From contig JBIKVM010000012.1 of the NCBI GenBank assembly GCA_044356825.1, positions 1 through 28,884 on the forward strand: a stretch of 28,884 bases of DNA, written 5' to 3'. Below the pieces are notes generated by a model. The model did no database searches, had not been told where the DNA came from, and was given only the letters and a program-made list of their open reading frames with translations. The DNA comes from JAUREX01 sp044356825 (GTDB taxonomy: Bacteria > Pseudomonadota > Alphaproteobacteria > Rhodobacterales > Rhodobacteraceae). The position numbers and the translations under genes are program-made. Shown in pieces: positions 1 through 9,772 of this stretch (positions are counted from its first letter, which is position 1; each line of letters starts with the position of its first letter).

Positions 1-203
1 GCCTCGGCCTCGGCGCGGGATTTCAGGACCATTTCGCGCAGCGCGTCGATTTCCTCGCGGGTGGCGAGGTCACGCTCGGCCAGCCAGCGGTCGATCATGC
101 CCTTCATCGCGGTTTCCGCCTCGGCGCGCGCGCCCTGCGCGACACCGAGCGCGTTGGTGAAAAGCTGCGACATGTCGTCGATGAACTTGGTGCGCGTCTG
201 CAT
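1..203 (-). CDS. ubiK: UbiK/BMFP-family accessory factor, N-terminal part (runs off left edge)
   Basis: Reading leftward from an ATG at 201-203, about 67 residues are visible before the window ends, so the C-terminus is missing. The start MQTRTKFIDDMSQLFTNALG, a helical middle and the stretch ATREEIDALREMVLKSRAEA match the small BMFP/YqiC (UbiK) family. Members are roughly 80-100 residues: an N-terminal amphipathic helix followed by a trimerising coiled coil. In enterobacteria UbiK assists the aerobic ubiquinone biosynthesis complex and associates with membrane lipid; that role is transferred here by family. The gene diverges from lgt, a neighbour pairing I recall from related alphaproteobacteria. 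The family call is firm; the exact ubiquinone role in this organism is inferred. Confidence 0.85.
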   Translation of the reverse strand, partial: MQTRTKFIDDMSQLFTNALGVAQGARAEAETAMKGMIDRWLAERDLATREEIDALREMVLKSRAEAE

Positions 204-226
204 GGCCCGGACCCCTTCGCTAGGGC

Positions 227-288
227 CCTATATGGGCGCGCCCCGGCGCGAGGGCAAGGTTGACTTCGTCCCCGTCGCGCCCGACAAC
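227..288. promoter_or_regulatory. Candidate divergent promoters for lgt and ubiK
   Basis: The 121-base gap between the divergent genes has a sigma-70-like pair for each direction. Rightward: TTGACT at 260-265, 17 bases, GACAAC at 283-288, ending about 37 bases before the lgt start. Leftward (minus strand): TTGCCC at 252-257, 17 bases, then CATATA at 229-234 or TATAGG at 227-232. The two -35 elements almost touch. The matches are partial and were found by eye. Confidence 0.33.
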
Positions 289-324
289 CGTCCGACCCAA
301 GGCCAGACGCATCGGAACCCGCCC

Positions 325-1206
325 GTGACGCCGATCCCCTTTCCCGACATCTCGCCCGAACTCTTCAGCCTTCAGCTTGGCGGGCTGACGCTCGCGGTGC
401 GCTGGTATGCGCTGGCCTATATCGTGGGGCTGCTGATCGGCTGGCGGATCATCGCGGGCACGATGCGGCGGCCGGCGCTCTGGGGGCCGGGCGGGCCGCC
501 GATGGCGCCCGAGGCGGCCGAGTCGCTCTTTACCTGGCTCATCTTCGGGGTGCTGCTGGGCGGCCGGCTGGGGTTCGTCCTCTTCTATCAGGCCGACGCC
601 TATCTTGCCGAGCCCTGGCGCGTGCTGCAGCTCTGGCAGGGCGGCATGTCGTTTCACGGCGGCTTTCTGGGCGTCGTGGCGGCGACCCTGATCTGGGCGC
701 GGCGCAACGGGGTGGCGGTGGCGCGGATCGCGGATGTGGTGGCGCTCGCGACACCGCCGGGGCTGTTTCTGGGGCGCATCGCCAACTTCATCAACAACGA
801 GCTCTGGGGCCGGCCGACCGATCTGCCCTGGGCGGTGGCCTTTCCCGATGCGGGGCAGGTCTGCCCCGGGGTCGAGGGCGTCTGCGGGCGCCACCCCTCG
901 CAGCTTTACGAGGCCGGGCTCGAGGGGCTGGTGCTGGGGCTCGCGCTCTGGTGGCTGGCGCGGCGGGGCGGGCTCATGCGGCCGTGGCTGCTGACGGGGG
1001 TGTTCCTCGCGGGCTATGGCGCCGCGCGGATGTTCGTCGAGACCTTCCGCGAGGCCGACGCGCAGTTCATCACGCCCGACAACCCGCTCGGCCATGTCGT
1101 CGGGCTCGGGCCGGTCGGGCTGTCGATGGGGCAGCTCCTGTCGCTGCCGATGGTGGTTCTGGGGCTCGTGCTCGTCCTCGGGGCCGTGCGCCGACCCCGG
1201 GCATGA
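325..1206 (+). CDS. lgt: Prolipoprotein diacylglyceryl transferase Lgt
   Basis: This 293-residue inner-membrane enzyme transfers diacylglycerol from phosphatidylglycerol to the lipobox cysteine of prolipoproteins, the first step of bacterial lipoprotein maturation. The family signature GRIANFINNELWGR is at residues 150-163, with the conserved GGMSFHGGFLG (His111) before it, several hydrophobic membrane segments, and a late arginine-containing segment (GYGAARMFVETFRE). I chose the GTG at 325 because the protein then begins TPIPFPDISPELF, the usual family N-terminus. Upstream in-frame starts add residues unlike Lgt and would run through the candidate promoter. The stop overlaps the next ATG (ATGA), suggesting translational coupling. 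Its substrates include BamD and the lipoprotein between sucC and sucD in this same window. Confidence 0.95.
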   Translation: MTPIPFPDISPELFSLQLGGLTLAVRWYALAYIVGLLIGWRIIAGTMRRPALWGPGGPPMAPEAAESLFTWLIFGVLLGGRLGFVLFYQADAYLAEPWRVLQLWQGGMSFHGGFLGVVAATLIWARRNGVAVARIADVVALATPPGLFLGRIANFINNELWGRPTDLPWAVAFPDAGQVCPGVEGVCGRHPSQLYEAGLEGLVLGLALWWLARRGGLMRPWLLTGVFLAGYGAARMFVETFREADAQFITPDNPLGHVVGLGPVGLSMGQLLSLPMVVLGLVLVLGAVRRPRA

Positions 1207-2315
1207 CGACCCCGCTCGGGCGCAGGATCGCGGCGCGCATCGCGGCAGAGGGGCCGATCGCGCTCGATGCCTACATGGCGGCGTGCCTCTTCGATCCCGA
1301 GGGGGGCTATTACACCACCCTGCCCGTCTTCGGCGGGGCGGGGGATTTCATCACCGCGCCCGAGATCAGCCAGATGTTCGGAGAGCTGATCGGCCTCGCG
1401 CTCGGGCAGGTCTGGCGCGACCAGAGCGCGCCGGGGCGGATCACGCTGGCCGAACTCGGGCCCGGGCGGGGCGTGCTGATGGCCGACCTCTGGCGCGCGG
1501 CGGGCAAGGTCGCGGGGTTTCAGGCGGCGGCGGACCTCTGGCTCATCGAGGCCTCGCCCCGGCTGGCCGCGATCCAGGCCGAGCGGCTGGCCCATGCCGC
1601 CCCGCGTTTCGCGACCGATGCGGCGGCCCTGCCCGAGGGGCCGCTCTATCTCATCGCGAACGAATTCTTCGATGCGCTGCCCGTCCGGCAGTTCCTCCGC
1701 ACGCCCGAGGGCTGGGCCGAGACGGTCGTGGGCCTCGGCCCCGACGGCGCGCTGCAACCGGGCCGCGTGCCGGTCGCGGCGGGGCTGCCGCGCGCCATCG
1801 CCCGGCGCACCGCCACGACACCCCCCGGCACGGTCCTTGAGCATTGCCCCGCCGCGCCCGCCATCATGGCCGAGATCGCGGGCCGCATCGCCCGCCACGG
1901 CGGCGCCGCGATCGTGATCGATTATGGCGGCTGGGACGGGCAGGGCGATACGCTTCAGGCCATCGCCCGCCACCGCCCGACCGACCCCTTCGCCGCGCCG
2001 GGGACGGCCGATCTGACCGCGCATGTCGATTTCGCCCCCCTCGCGGCCGCCGCCCGCGCCGCCGGGGCCGAGGCGAGCGGGCCGGTGGCGCAGGGCGCGT
2101 TCCTCGGCCGGCTCGGGATCGGGCTTCGGGCCGAGGTGCTGGCGCGCGGTCTTGCGGGCGCGGCGCTCGCGGCCCATCGCGCGGCGACAGCGCGCTTGAC
2201 CGACCCCTCGGAAATGGGGACGCTCTTCAAGGTTCTCGCGATCCACCCAAGGGGCACGCCCCCGCCACCCGGGCTGACGCCCGACGATGCCGCCGAGGAG
2301 GGCCCACCCGCATGA
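1203..2315 (+). CDS. Class I SAM-dependent methyltransferase, MidA/NDUFAF7 family (former DUF185)
   Basis: The 370-residue protein begins MTTPLGRRIAARIAAEGPIA and contains YMAACLFDPEGGYY (residues 24-37), GDFITAPEISQMFGELIG (47-64), a SAM-binding glycine motif AELGPGRGVLMADL (83-96) and NEFFDALPVRQF. These are hallmarks of the family that includes human NDUFAF7 and Dictyostelium MidA, which methylates an arginine of a complex I subunit during assembly. Whether the bacterial member modifies NADH dehydrogenase is an inference from the mitochondrial homologues. It overlaps lgt and pgeF by 4 bases each (ATGA), so the three genes are probably co-translated. The C-terminal tail (PPPPGLTPDDAAEEGPPA) is low-complexity and probably disordered. 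The family call is strong; the substrate is unknown. Confidence 0.9.
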   Translation: MTTPLGRRIAARIAAEGPIALDAYMAACLFDPEGGYYTTLPVFGGAGDFITAPEISQMFGELIGLALGQVWRDQSAPGRITLAELGPGRGVLMADLWRAAGKVAGFQAAADLWLIEASPRLAAIQAERLAHAAPRFATDAAALPEGPLYLIANEFFDALPVRQFLRTPEGWAETVVGLGPDGALQPGRVPVAAGLPRAIARRTATTPPGTVLEHCPAAPAIMAEIAGRIARHGGAAIVIDYGGWDGQGDTLQAIARHRPTDPFAAPGTADLTAHVDFAPLAAAARAAGAEASGPVAQGAFLGRLGIGLRAEVLARGLAGAALAAHRAATARLTDPSEMGTLFKVLAIHPRGTPPPPGLTPDDAAEEGPPA

Positions 2316-3067
2316 GCCTCGACATCATCACGAGCGATGCCCTCGCACCCGTCCGCCACGGGTTCTTCGGCCGGGTCGGGGGCGCATCCTCGGGGATCTT
2401 CGCGGGCCTCAACTGCGGCGCGGGGTCGAGCGATCAGGCCGAGGCGGTCGCGATCAACCGCGCCCGCGCGATGGCGGCGCTTGGCGCGCGCCCCGACGCG
2501 CTCGCGACCCTTCATCAGGTCCATTCGGCGCGCGTCGTGACGCTGGCCGCCCCGCCGGAGGCGCGCGCAGAGGCCGATGCGATGGTCACGCGCACCCCGG
2601 GCGTCGTGCTCGGCATCCTGACCGCCGATTGCCAGCCGGTCCTTTTCGCCGACCCCGAGGCGGGCGTGATCGGGGCGGCGCATGCGGGCTGGCGCGGCGC
2701 CCTCGACGGCGTGCTCGAGGCGACGGTCGCGGCGATGGCCGCACTCGGCGCGCGCCCCGAACGGATCCGCGCCGTCATCGGTCCCACGATCAGCCAGCGC
2801 GCCTATGAGGTCGGGCCCGAGTTCCTCGATCGCTTCCGCGCCGAGGATCCGGACAGCCTGCGCTTCTTCGCCGCCGGTGCGGGCGACCGGCTGCACTTCG
2901 ATCTGCCGGGCTACGGCCTCGCGCGGTTGCGCGCGGCGGGCATCGGGCATGCCGAATGGACGGGGCATTGCACCTATGCCGACCCGGCGCGGTTCTTTTC
3001 CTTCCGCCGCACGACCCATGCGCGCGAGGCCGATTACGGCCGGCTGCTGTCGGCCATCACCCTCTGA
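2312..3067 (+). CDS. pgeF: Peptidoglycan editing factor PgeF (YfiH / laccase-domain family)
   Basis: This 251-residue protein has the metal/active-site triad of the YfiH family: His71 in LHQVHS, Cys107 in LTADCQPVLF and His124 in AAHAGWRG, followed by AVIGPTISQRAYEVG and a C-terminal FFSFRRTTHAREADYGRLLS. Family members were first called polyphenol oxidases or multicopper laccases. In E. coli the protein removes mis-incorporated serine from UDP-MurNAc peptide precursors, and relatives show purine nucleoside phosphorylase or adenosine deaminase-type activity. The cytoplasmic location agrees with the absence of a signal peptide. It is the last gene of the lgt trio; 117 bases then separate it from clpB. 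The family is certain; which activity dominates here cannot be read from sequence. Confidence 0.93.
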   Translation: MSLDIITSDALAPVRHGFFGRVGGASSGIFAGLNCGAGSSDQAEAVAINRARAMAALGARPDALATLHQVHSARVVTLAAPPEARAEADAMVTRTPGVVLGILTADCQPVLFADPEAGVIGAAHAGWRGALDGVLEATVAAMAALGARPERIRAVIGPTISQRAYEVGPEFLDRFRAEDPDSLRFFAAGAGDRLHFDLPGYGLARLRAAGIGHAEWTGHCTYADPARFFSFRRTTHAREADYGRLLSAITL

Positions 3068-3078
3068 CCGCGCCGGCC

Positions 3079-3107
3079 CTTGCGAGGGCGCGCGCGACCC
3101 CCCACAT
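3079..3107 (+). promoter_or_regulatory. Possible heat-shock (RpoH) promoter upstream of clpB
   Basis: CTTG at 3079-3082 is followed about 18 bases later by CCCACAT (3101-3107), loosely resembling an RpoH promoter, about 78 bases before the clpB start. ClpB is a classical RpoH target, so one is expected, but the -10 match is partial. The same CTTG sits in a small 5-bp hairpin (3076-3089). Read it as a candidate only. Confidence 0.28.
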
Positions 3108-3184
3108 CCCCCGCTGAGGCCCGCGAGGGCGGCGCGCCGGATCCCGGGTGCCGCGAGCGTCGGGCGCTTTGATGGAGAGACGAC

Positions 3185-5809
<2,625 letters not shown>

Positions 5810-5814
5810 CGAAT

Positions 5815-5841
5815 GGGGGCGGGCCCCACGGGCCCGCCCCC
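5815..5841. terminator. Strong GC hairpin between convergent clpB and the FAS1 gene
   Basis: A perfect 12-bp stem, GGGGGCGGGCCC (5815-5826) with GGGCCCGCCCCC (5830-5841), closes a 3-base CAC loop, 5 bases after the clpB stop and 8 bases from the stop of the convergent gene. There is only a token T-run on either side (CTT rightward, ATTC leftward), as is usual for high-GC terminators. It probably acts in both directions. Confidence 0.7.
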
Positions 5842-5849
5842 CTTGCCGA

Positions 5850-6335
5850 TCACATCGGCGGCAGGATGACCGCGTCGATGACGTGGATGACGCCGTTCGT
5901 GGCCTCGATGTCGGCCGTCGAGATGGTCGCGCCATTGACCTTGGCGCCGCCCTCGAGGGTGATCGTCACTTCCGAGCCCTGCACGGTCGCGGCCTTGAGG
6001 CCTTCCGAGAGGTCGGTCGACATCACCTTGCCGGCGATGACGTGATAGGTGAGGATCGCGATCAGCTTGTCCTTGTTCTCGGGCTTCAGCAGATCTTCGA
6101 GCGTGCCCGCGGGCAGAGCGGCGAAGGCCGCATCGGTCGGCGCGAAGACGGTGAACGGGCCTTCGCCCTTCAGCGTCTCGACGAGGCCCGCGGCTTCGAG
6201 GGCGGCGGCGAGCGTGGTGAAGTTGCCCGCCGCAACGGCGGTGTCGACGATGTCCTTGCTGTGGCTGCCGGCGAAGGCGGGGGCGCCGAGCATGCTGGCG
6301 GCGGCGGCAAGGGCGATGAACGTTCTGCGGATCAT
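5850..6335 (-). CDS. Exported single-domain FAS1 (fasciclin) protein
   Basis: The 161-residue protein has a clear signal peptide (MIRRTFIALAAAASMLGAPAFA, cleavage after AFA near residue 22) followed by one FAS1 domain covering the rest. FAS1 motif 1 is FTVFAPTDAAFAALP, motif 2 is LTYHVIAGKVMS, and the domain ends with ATNGVIHVIDAVILPP. FAS1 domains mediate adhesion or protein interaction in the periplasm or outside the cell, and small bacterial MPB70-like members are common in alphaproteobacteria with mostly unknown roles. A GGAGAGAGAGAC ribosome-binding stretch lies directly before the ATG. It converges on clpB and is probably monocistronic. No enzymatic activity is implied. Confidence 0.93.
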   Translation of the reverse strand: MIRRTFIALAAAASMLGAPAFAGSHSKDIVDTAVAAGNFTTLAAALEAAGLVETLKGEGPFTVFAPTDAAFAALPAGTLEDLLKPENKDKLIAILTYHVIAGKVMSTDLSEGLKAATVQGSEVTITLEGGAKVNGATISTADIEATNGVIHVIDAVILPPM

Positions 6336-6397
6336 GTCTCTCTCTCCGGTTTGGGGGATGCCCGAACTGGTGCATCGACGGGGATACGCCGCCGGCT

Positions 6398-6409
6398 ATC
6401 CGATCGGAT
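6398..6409. promoter_or_regulatory. 12-bp perfect palindrome upstream of the FAS1 gene
   Basis: ATCCGATCGGAT lies 63 bases upstream of the FAS1 start, in the 166-base gap before the next minus-strand gene, where an operator would be expected. The only evidence is symmetry and position; no regulator is assigned. Confidence 0.3.
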
Positions 6410-6501
6410 CAGGGGAAAATTTCTGTGATGGCCCCTTGCCGCAGCGCGGCATCGCGCCAGGCCACGGCGCATCGCAGTGTCCAGTCAGAAAATCGTGATC
6501 A

Positions 6502-6852
6502 TCAGCGCAGGCGCAGATCAAGCGTCTCGCCCGTCCCCTTCAGCGCGGTAAAGCGCAGCGCATCCCCCCGCATCTCGACCGTCTGGCAGTCATAGCCGAG
6601 CAACCCCTCGCCCATGAAGTCGCGGCAGAAATGCGGCCCCTTCCATTCCCAGCGCCCGCTCACCCGGCGGCCGAGCGCACGGCCGGTGATATCGCCATCG
6701 GGCGAGAGGACGAGCGACACGCCAAAGCGTGTGAGGGCGCGGCCTTCGACAAGGCGCAGGAAGTCCGCTCGGGTCGTGATCTCGAGACTCTCGGCGCGCA
6801 AGGGGTGCGGAAGCACGAGTACGAGGCTCAGGAGGATGGCACAGAGACGCAT
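6502..6852 (-). CDS. Small exported protein of unknown function
   Basis: The 116-residue protein has a signal peptide (MRLCAILLSLVLVLPHPLRA, cleavage before ES near residue 20) and a compact mature part of about 95 residues. Visible motifs are FLRLVEGRALTRFGVSLVLSP, a GRALGRRVSGRWEW stretch, and two cysteines (Cys76, Cys89) that could form a periplasmic disulfide. It resembles short Rhodobacteraceae proteins that I recall being mislabelled dihydrodipicolinate reductase. It has no NAD(P)-binding fold and is far too short for DapB, so that name should not be used. It diverges from sucC and shares the 212-base regulatory gap containing the paired palindromes. Function unknown. Confidence 0.8.
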   Translation of the reverse strand: MRLCAILLSLVLVLPHPLRAESLEITTRADFLRLVEGRALTRFGVSLVLSPDGDITGRALGRRVSGRWEWKGPHFCRDFMGEGLLGYDCQTVEMRGDALRFTALKGTGETLDLRLR

Positions 6853-6920
6853 GTTCGGGGCCCGGGCGGAGGATCGCCTAGGGAAGATGGTTCGCCGACG
6901 GAGCCTGGCAAGACCGAGAA

Positions 6921-6955
6921 TTTGTGATCACAGCCAAATCTGCAGTGATCACAAA
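6921..6955. promoter_or_regulatory. Paired GTGATCAC palindromes (35-bp inverted repeat) upstream of sucC
   Basis: TTTGTGATCAC (6921-6931) and GTGATCACAAA (6945-6955) form an 11-bp perfect inverted repeat around 13 bases. Each arm holds the 8-bp palindrome GTGATCAC (6924-6931 and 6945-6952). The two palindromes are exactly 21 bp apart, two helical turns, so two dimers could bind the same face of the DNA. The site lies 109 bases before sucC and 68 bases before the divergent small gene, so it could control both directions. The surrounding 6920-7020 stretch is AT-rich for this genome, as expected of a promoter. I cannot name the regulator. Confidence 0.6.
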
Positions 6956-7064
6956 GCATCGATTTTTTCCGCAGTTGCAGAGATGAAAGCGAAAAATCCG
7001 TTTATTTCCGGGTGCAATTGCGGCAAACCGACATTCAGAATCGCGCCGGAGCGGGACAGAGAGC

Positions 7065-8258
7065 ATGAACATCCACGAATATCAGGCCAAGGGCCTTCTG
7101 CGCAGCTACGGGCTGCCGGTCGCCGACGGGCGCATCGTGCTGCGCGCCGAGGATGCCAAGACCGCGGCGGGCGAGCTCGACGGGCCGGTCTGGGTCGTCA
7201 AGGCGCAGATCCACGCGGGCGGCCGCGGCAAGGGCCGCTTCAAGGAAACCGCCGCCGGCGACAAGGGCGGGGTGCGGCTGGCGCGCTCGGTCTCGGAAGC
7301 GGCCGAGATGGCCGCGCAGATGCTCGGCCGCACGCTCGTCACCCACCAGACCGGCCCCGCCGGCAAGACGGTCGGGCGCGTCTACATCGAGGAGGGCGCC
7401 GCGATTGCGCGCGAACTCTACCTCGCGCTGCTCATCGACCGGAAGTCGAGCCGCATCTCCTTCGTCTGCTCGACCGAGGGCGGCATGGACATCGAAGAGG
7501 TCGCCGCCCACAGCCCCGAAAAGATCCTGACCTTCACGGTCGATCCCGCGACGGGCATCCAGGGCTTTCACGGCCGCCGCGTGGCCTTCGCGCTCGGGCT
7601 CGAGGGCAAGCAGGTCAAGCAGTGCTCGGACCTCGTCAACCGTCTCTTCAGGCTCTTCACCGAGAAGGACGCCGAGATGGTCGAGATCAACCCCCTCATC
7701 GTCACGCAGTCGGGCGATCTGCGCTGCCTCGATGCCAAGATGGGGTTCGACAACAACGCGCTCTATCGCCAGCCCGACGTCATGGCCCTGCGCGACGAGA
7801 GCGAGGAGGACCCCAAGGAACTCGCGGCCTCGAAGTTCGACCTCAACTACATCGCGCTCGACGGCGAGATCGGCTGCATGGTGAACGGCGCGGGCCTCGC
7901 CATGGCGACGATGGACATCATCAAGCTCTATGGCGCGGCACCCGCGAACTTCCTCGACGTGGGCGGCGGCGCGACGAAGGAGAAGGTGACCGAGGCGTTC
8001 AAGATCATCACCTCGGACCCCAACGTGAAGGGTATCCTCGTCAATATCTTCGGCGGCATCATGCGCTGCGACATCATCGCCGAAGGCATCATCGCCGCGG
8101 TGAAGGAGGTGGGCCTGAAGGTGCCGCTGGTCGTGCGGCTCGAGGGCACCAACGTCGACAAGGGCAAGGCCATCATCGCGGGCTCGGGCCTCAACGTCAT
8201 CGCGGCCGACAACCTGTCGGACGCGGCCGAGAAGATCGTGAAGGCGGTGCGGGGCTAG
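7065..8258 (+). CDS. sucC: Succinyl-CoA synthetase (ADP-forming) beta subunit
   Basis: The 397-residue SucC pairs with SucD to convert succinyl-CoA to succinate with formation of ATP or GTP, in the TCA cycle. It starts MNIHEYQAKGLLRSYGLPV and has an ATP-grasp domain with VKAQIHAGGRGKGRFKE, then VEINPLIVTQSGDLRCLDAKM, which carries nucleotide and metal contacts. The C-terminal CoA-ligase half contains NFLDVGGGATKEKV, NIFGGIMRCDIIAEGI and VRLEGTNVDKGK. Length matches the family (about 386-398). It is the first gene of the suc cluster, behind a regulatory gap. A lipoprotein gene follows after 5 bases, so sucC and sucD are not directly adjacent. Confidence 0.98.
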   Translation: MNIHEYQAKGLLRSYGLPVADGRIVLRAEDAKTAAGELDGPVWVVKAQIHAGGRGKGRFKETAAGDKGGVRLARSVSEAAEMAAQMLGRTLVTHQTGPAGKTVGRVYIEEGAAIARELYLALLIDRKSSRISFVCSTEGGMDIEEVAAHSPEKILTFTVDPATGIQGFHGRRVAFALGLEGKQVKQCSDLVNRLFRLFTEKDAEMVEINPLIVTQSGDLRCLDAKMGFDNNALYRQPDVMALRDESEEDPKELAASKFDLNYIALDGEIGCMVNGAGLAMATMDIIKLYGAAPANFLDVGGGATKEKVTEAFKIITSDPNVKGILVNIFGGIMRCDIIAEGIIAAVKEVGLKVPLVVRLEGTNVDKGKAIIAGSGLNVIAADNLSDAAEKIVKAVRG

Positions 8259-8263
8259 GGCCG

Positions 8264-8818
8264 ATGAACACCCGCCGCACCCCCTCGCGCGCCCGCCCGA
8301 TCGTCGCCCTTGCGGCGGCGGGGATGCTTGCGGGCTGTGCGGGTGGGGGTGTCGGCGGACCCGAGGGGTTCGAGCTCGCGAATATCGCCGAATCGAACAT
8401 CGTTCCCAAATCGTCCCCGGCGCAGTTCGTCGGCGCCTTCGCGCGCTTCTGCCTCGACACGGCCGAGGCGGACCGCCCCGCCGCGCTGCGGGGTGCCGAC
8501 TATGTGCCGTTCGCTCCGGTGCGGGCCGCCTCGCGCGTGCGCACCTTCGTCGTCGACGACCGCCGCCCGGCGGTGATGCTCTGGGGCGGGGGCAATTGCG
8601 CCGTCGCCGCCGAGGCGCGCACGGGCCAGAGCGCGCGCACCGCGCGCCTGATCGCCGAGCGCTTCCCCGCGGCCCGCCCGGTCGATCCCGCCCGCATCGG
8701 TCCGAGCATCGAGGCCGCGTGGCTCAGCCGACCCGGGGGGCCGGTCCTCGCGACATTCCGGATCGTCCGGCCGGGGATGCCTTCGCGCCATGCGCTCGCG
8801 ATCCTGAACGATAGCTGA
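8264..8818 (+). CDS. Putative lipoprotein of unknown function, between sucC and sucD
   Basis: The 184-residue protein starts 5 bases after the sucC stop. The N-terminus is basic (MNTRRTPSRARP), then hydrophobic, ending in the lipobox LAGC with Cys25, the signature for diacylglyceryl modification by Lgt. The mature part begins with glycine-rich GGGVGGPEGF and contains FVGAFARFCLDTAE, RTFVVDDRRPAVMLWGGGNCAVAAEARTG and IEAAWLSRPGGPVLATFRIV. Two further cysteines (in RFCLD and GGNCAV) could pair in the periplasm. I recognise no catalytic domain. Spacing and strand place it in the suc transcript, although a lipoprotein has no obvious role in succinyl-CoA synthetase. It may simply have been captured by the operon. 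Confidence 0.82.
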   Translation: MNTRRTPSRARPIVALAAAGMLAGCAGGGVGGPEGFELANIAESNIVPKSSPAQFVGAFARFCLDTAEADRPAALRGADYVPFAPVRAASRVRTFVVDDRRPAVMLWGGGNCAVAAEARTGQSARTARLIAERFPAARPVDPARIGPSIEAAWLSRPGGPVLATFRIVRPGMPSRHALAILNDS

Positions 8819-8824
8819 AGAACC

Positions 8825-8840
8825 CGCCGGCAGACCGGCG
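8825..8840. other. Small stem-loop between the lipoprotein gene and sucD
   Basis: CGCCGG (8825-8830), loop CAGA, CCGGCG (8835-8840) form a 6-bp hairpin in the 47-base gap. There is no T-run, so it is not a convincing terminator. An mRNA-processing or stability role is possible, as is chance in GC-rich DNA. Confidence 0.3.
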
Positions 8841-8865
8841 CATCACCGAAACGGAAGGGCTGACG

Positions 8866-9750
8866 ATGGCCATACTCGTGAACGAAAACACCCGCGTGAT
8901 CTGCCAGGGCTTCACCGGCAGCCAGGGCACCTTCCATTCCGAACAGGCGATCGCCTACGGCACGAAGATGGTCGGCGGCGTGACCCCGGGCAAGGGCGGG
9001 ACCGAGCATCTGGGCCTGCCCGTCTTCAACTCGGTCCACGAGGCGCGCGCGCGCACCGGGGCGGATGCGAGCGTGATCTACGTCCCGCCCCCCTTCGCGG
9101 CGGATTCGATCCTCGAGGCGATCGACGCGGAGATCCCGCTCATCGTGTGCATCACCGAGGGGATCCCGGTTCTCGACATGATGCGGGTCAAGCGGGCGCT
9201 GGCGCATTCGCCCTCGCGCCTCATCGGGCCGAACTGCCCCGGCGTCATCACCCCCGGCGCGTGCAAGATCGGCATCATGCCCGGCCACATCCACCGCCGC
9301 GGCAAGGTGGGCGTGGTGTCGCGCTCGGGCACGCTGACCTATGAGGCCGTCAAGCAGACGACGGATGTGGGGCTCGGCCAATCGACCTGCGTCGGCATCG
9401 GGGGCGACCCGATCAAGGGCACCGAGCATATCGACGTGCTCGAATGGTTCCTCGCCGACCCCGAGACCGAGGCCATCATCATGATCGGCGAGATCGGCGG
9501 CGCGGCCGAGGAAGAGGCGGCGGCCTTCCTCGCGGTCGAGACGAAGAAGGGCCGGGGCAAGCCGACGGCGGGCTTCATCGCCGGCCGCACCGCCCCGCCC
9601 GGCCGGCGGATGGGGCACGCGGGCGCCATCGTCTCGGGCGGCAAGGGCGATGCGGGTTCGAAGATCGAGGCGATGAAATCGGCGGGCATCGTGGTGGCCG
9701 ACAGCCCCGCGGGCCTCGGGCAGGCGGTGCTGGCCGCCATGGGCCGCTGA
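8866..9750 (+). CDS. sucD: Succinyl-CoA synthetase alpha subunit
   Basis: The 294-residue SucD carries the phosphorylated histidine of succinyl-CoA synthetase and binds CoA. The N-terminal Rossmann part shows VICQGFTGSQGTFHSEQAI and GVTPGKGGTEHLGLPVF. The middle has LIGPNCPGVITPGACKIGIMP. The C-terminal half has GGDPIKGTEHIDVLEWF and the active-site stretch RRMGHAGAIVSGGKG with His251. A GGAAG ribosome-binding site lies about 8 bases before the ATG. It is followed 22 bases later by sucA, so succinyl-CoA synthetase and the enzyme producing its substrate are encoded together. Confidence 0.98.
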   Translation: MAILVNENTRVICQGFTGSQGTFHSEQAIAYGTKMVGGVTPGKGGTEHLGLPVFNSVHEARARTGADASVIYVPPPFAADSILEAIDAEIPLIVCITEGIPVLDMMRVKRALAHSPSRLIGPNCPGVITPGACKIGIMPGHIHRRGKVGVVSRSGTLTYEAVKQTTDVGLGQSTCVGIGGDPIKGTEHIDVLEWFLADPETEAIIMIGEIGGAAEEEAAAFLAVETKKGRGKPTAGFIAGRTAPPGRRMGHAGAIVSGGKGDAGSKIEAMKSAGIVVADSPAGLGQAVLAAMGR

Positions 9751-9772
9751 GACAGACAGGAAAGGGCGAGAG

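Noticed and set aside
6502..6852. Annotation as dihydrodipicolinate reductase
   Set aside because: The protein is 116 residues, exported, and lacks a nucleotide-binding fold, so the name sometimes given to similar proteins is not supported.
6921..6955. CRP/FNR site upstream of sucC
   Set aside because: TGTGA and TCACA occur but merge into GTGATCAC without the 6-base (CRP) or 4-base (FNR) centre those sites need.
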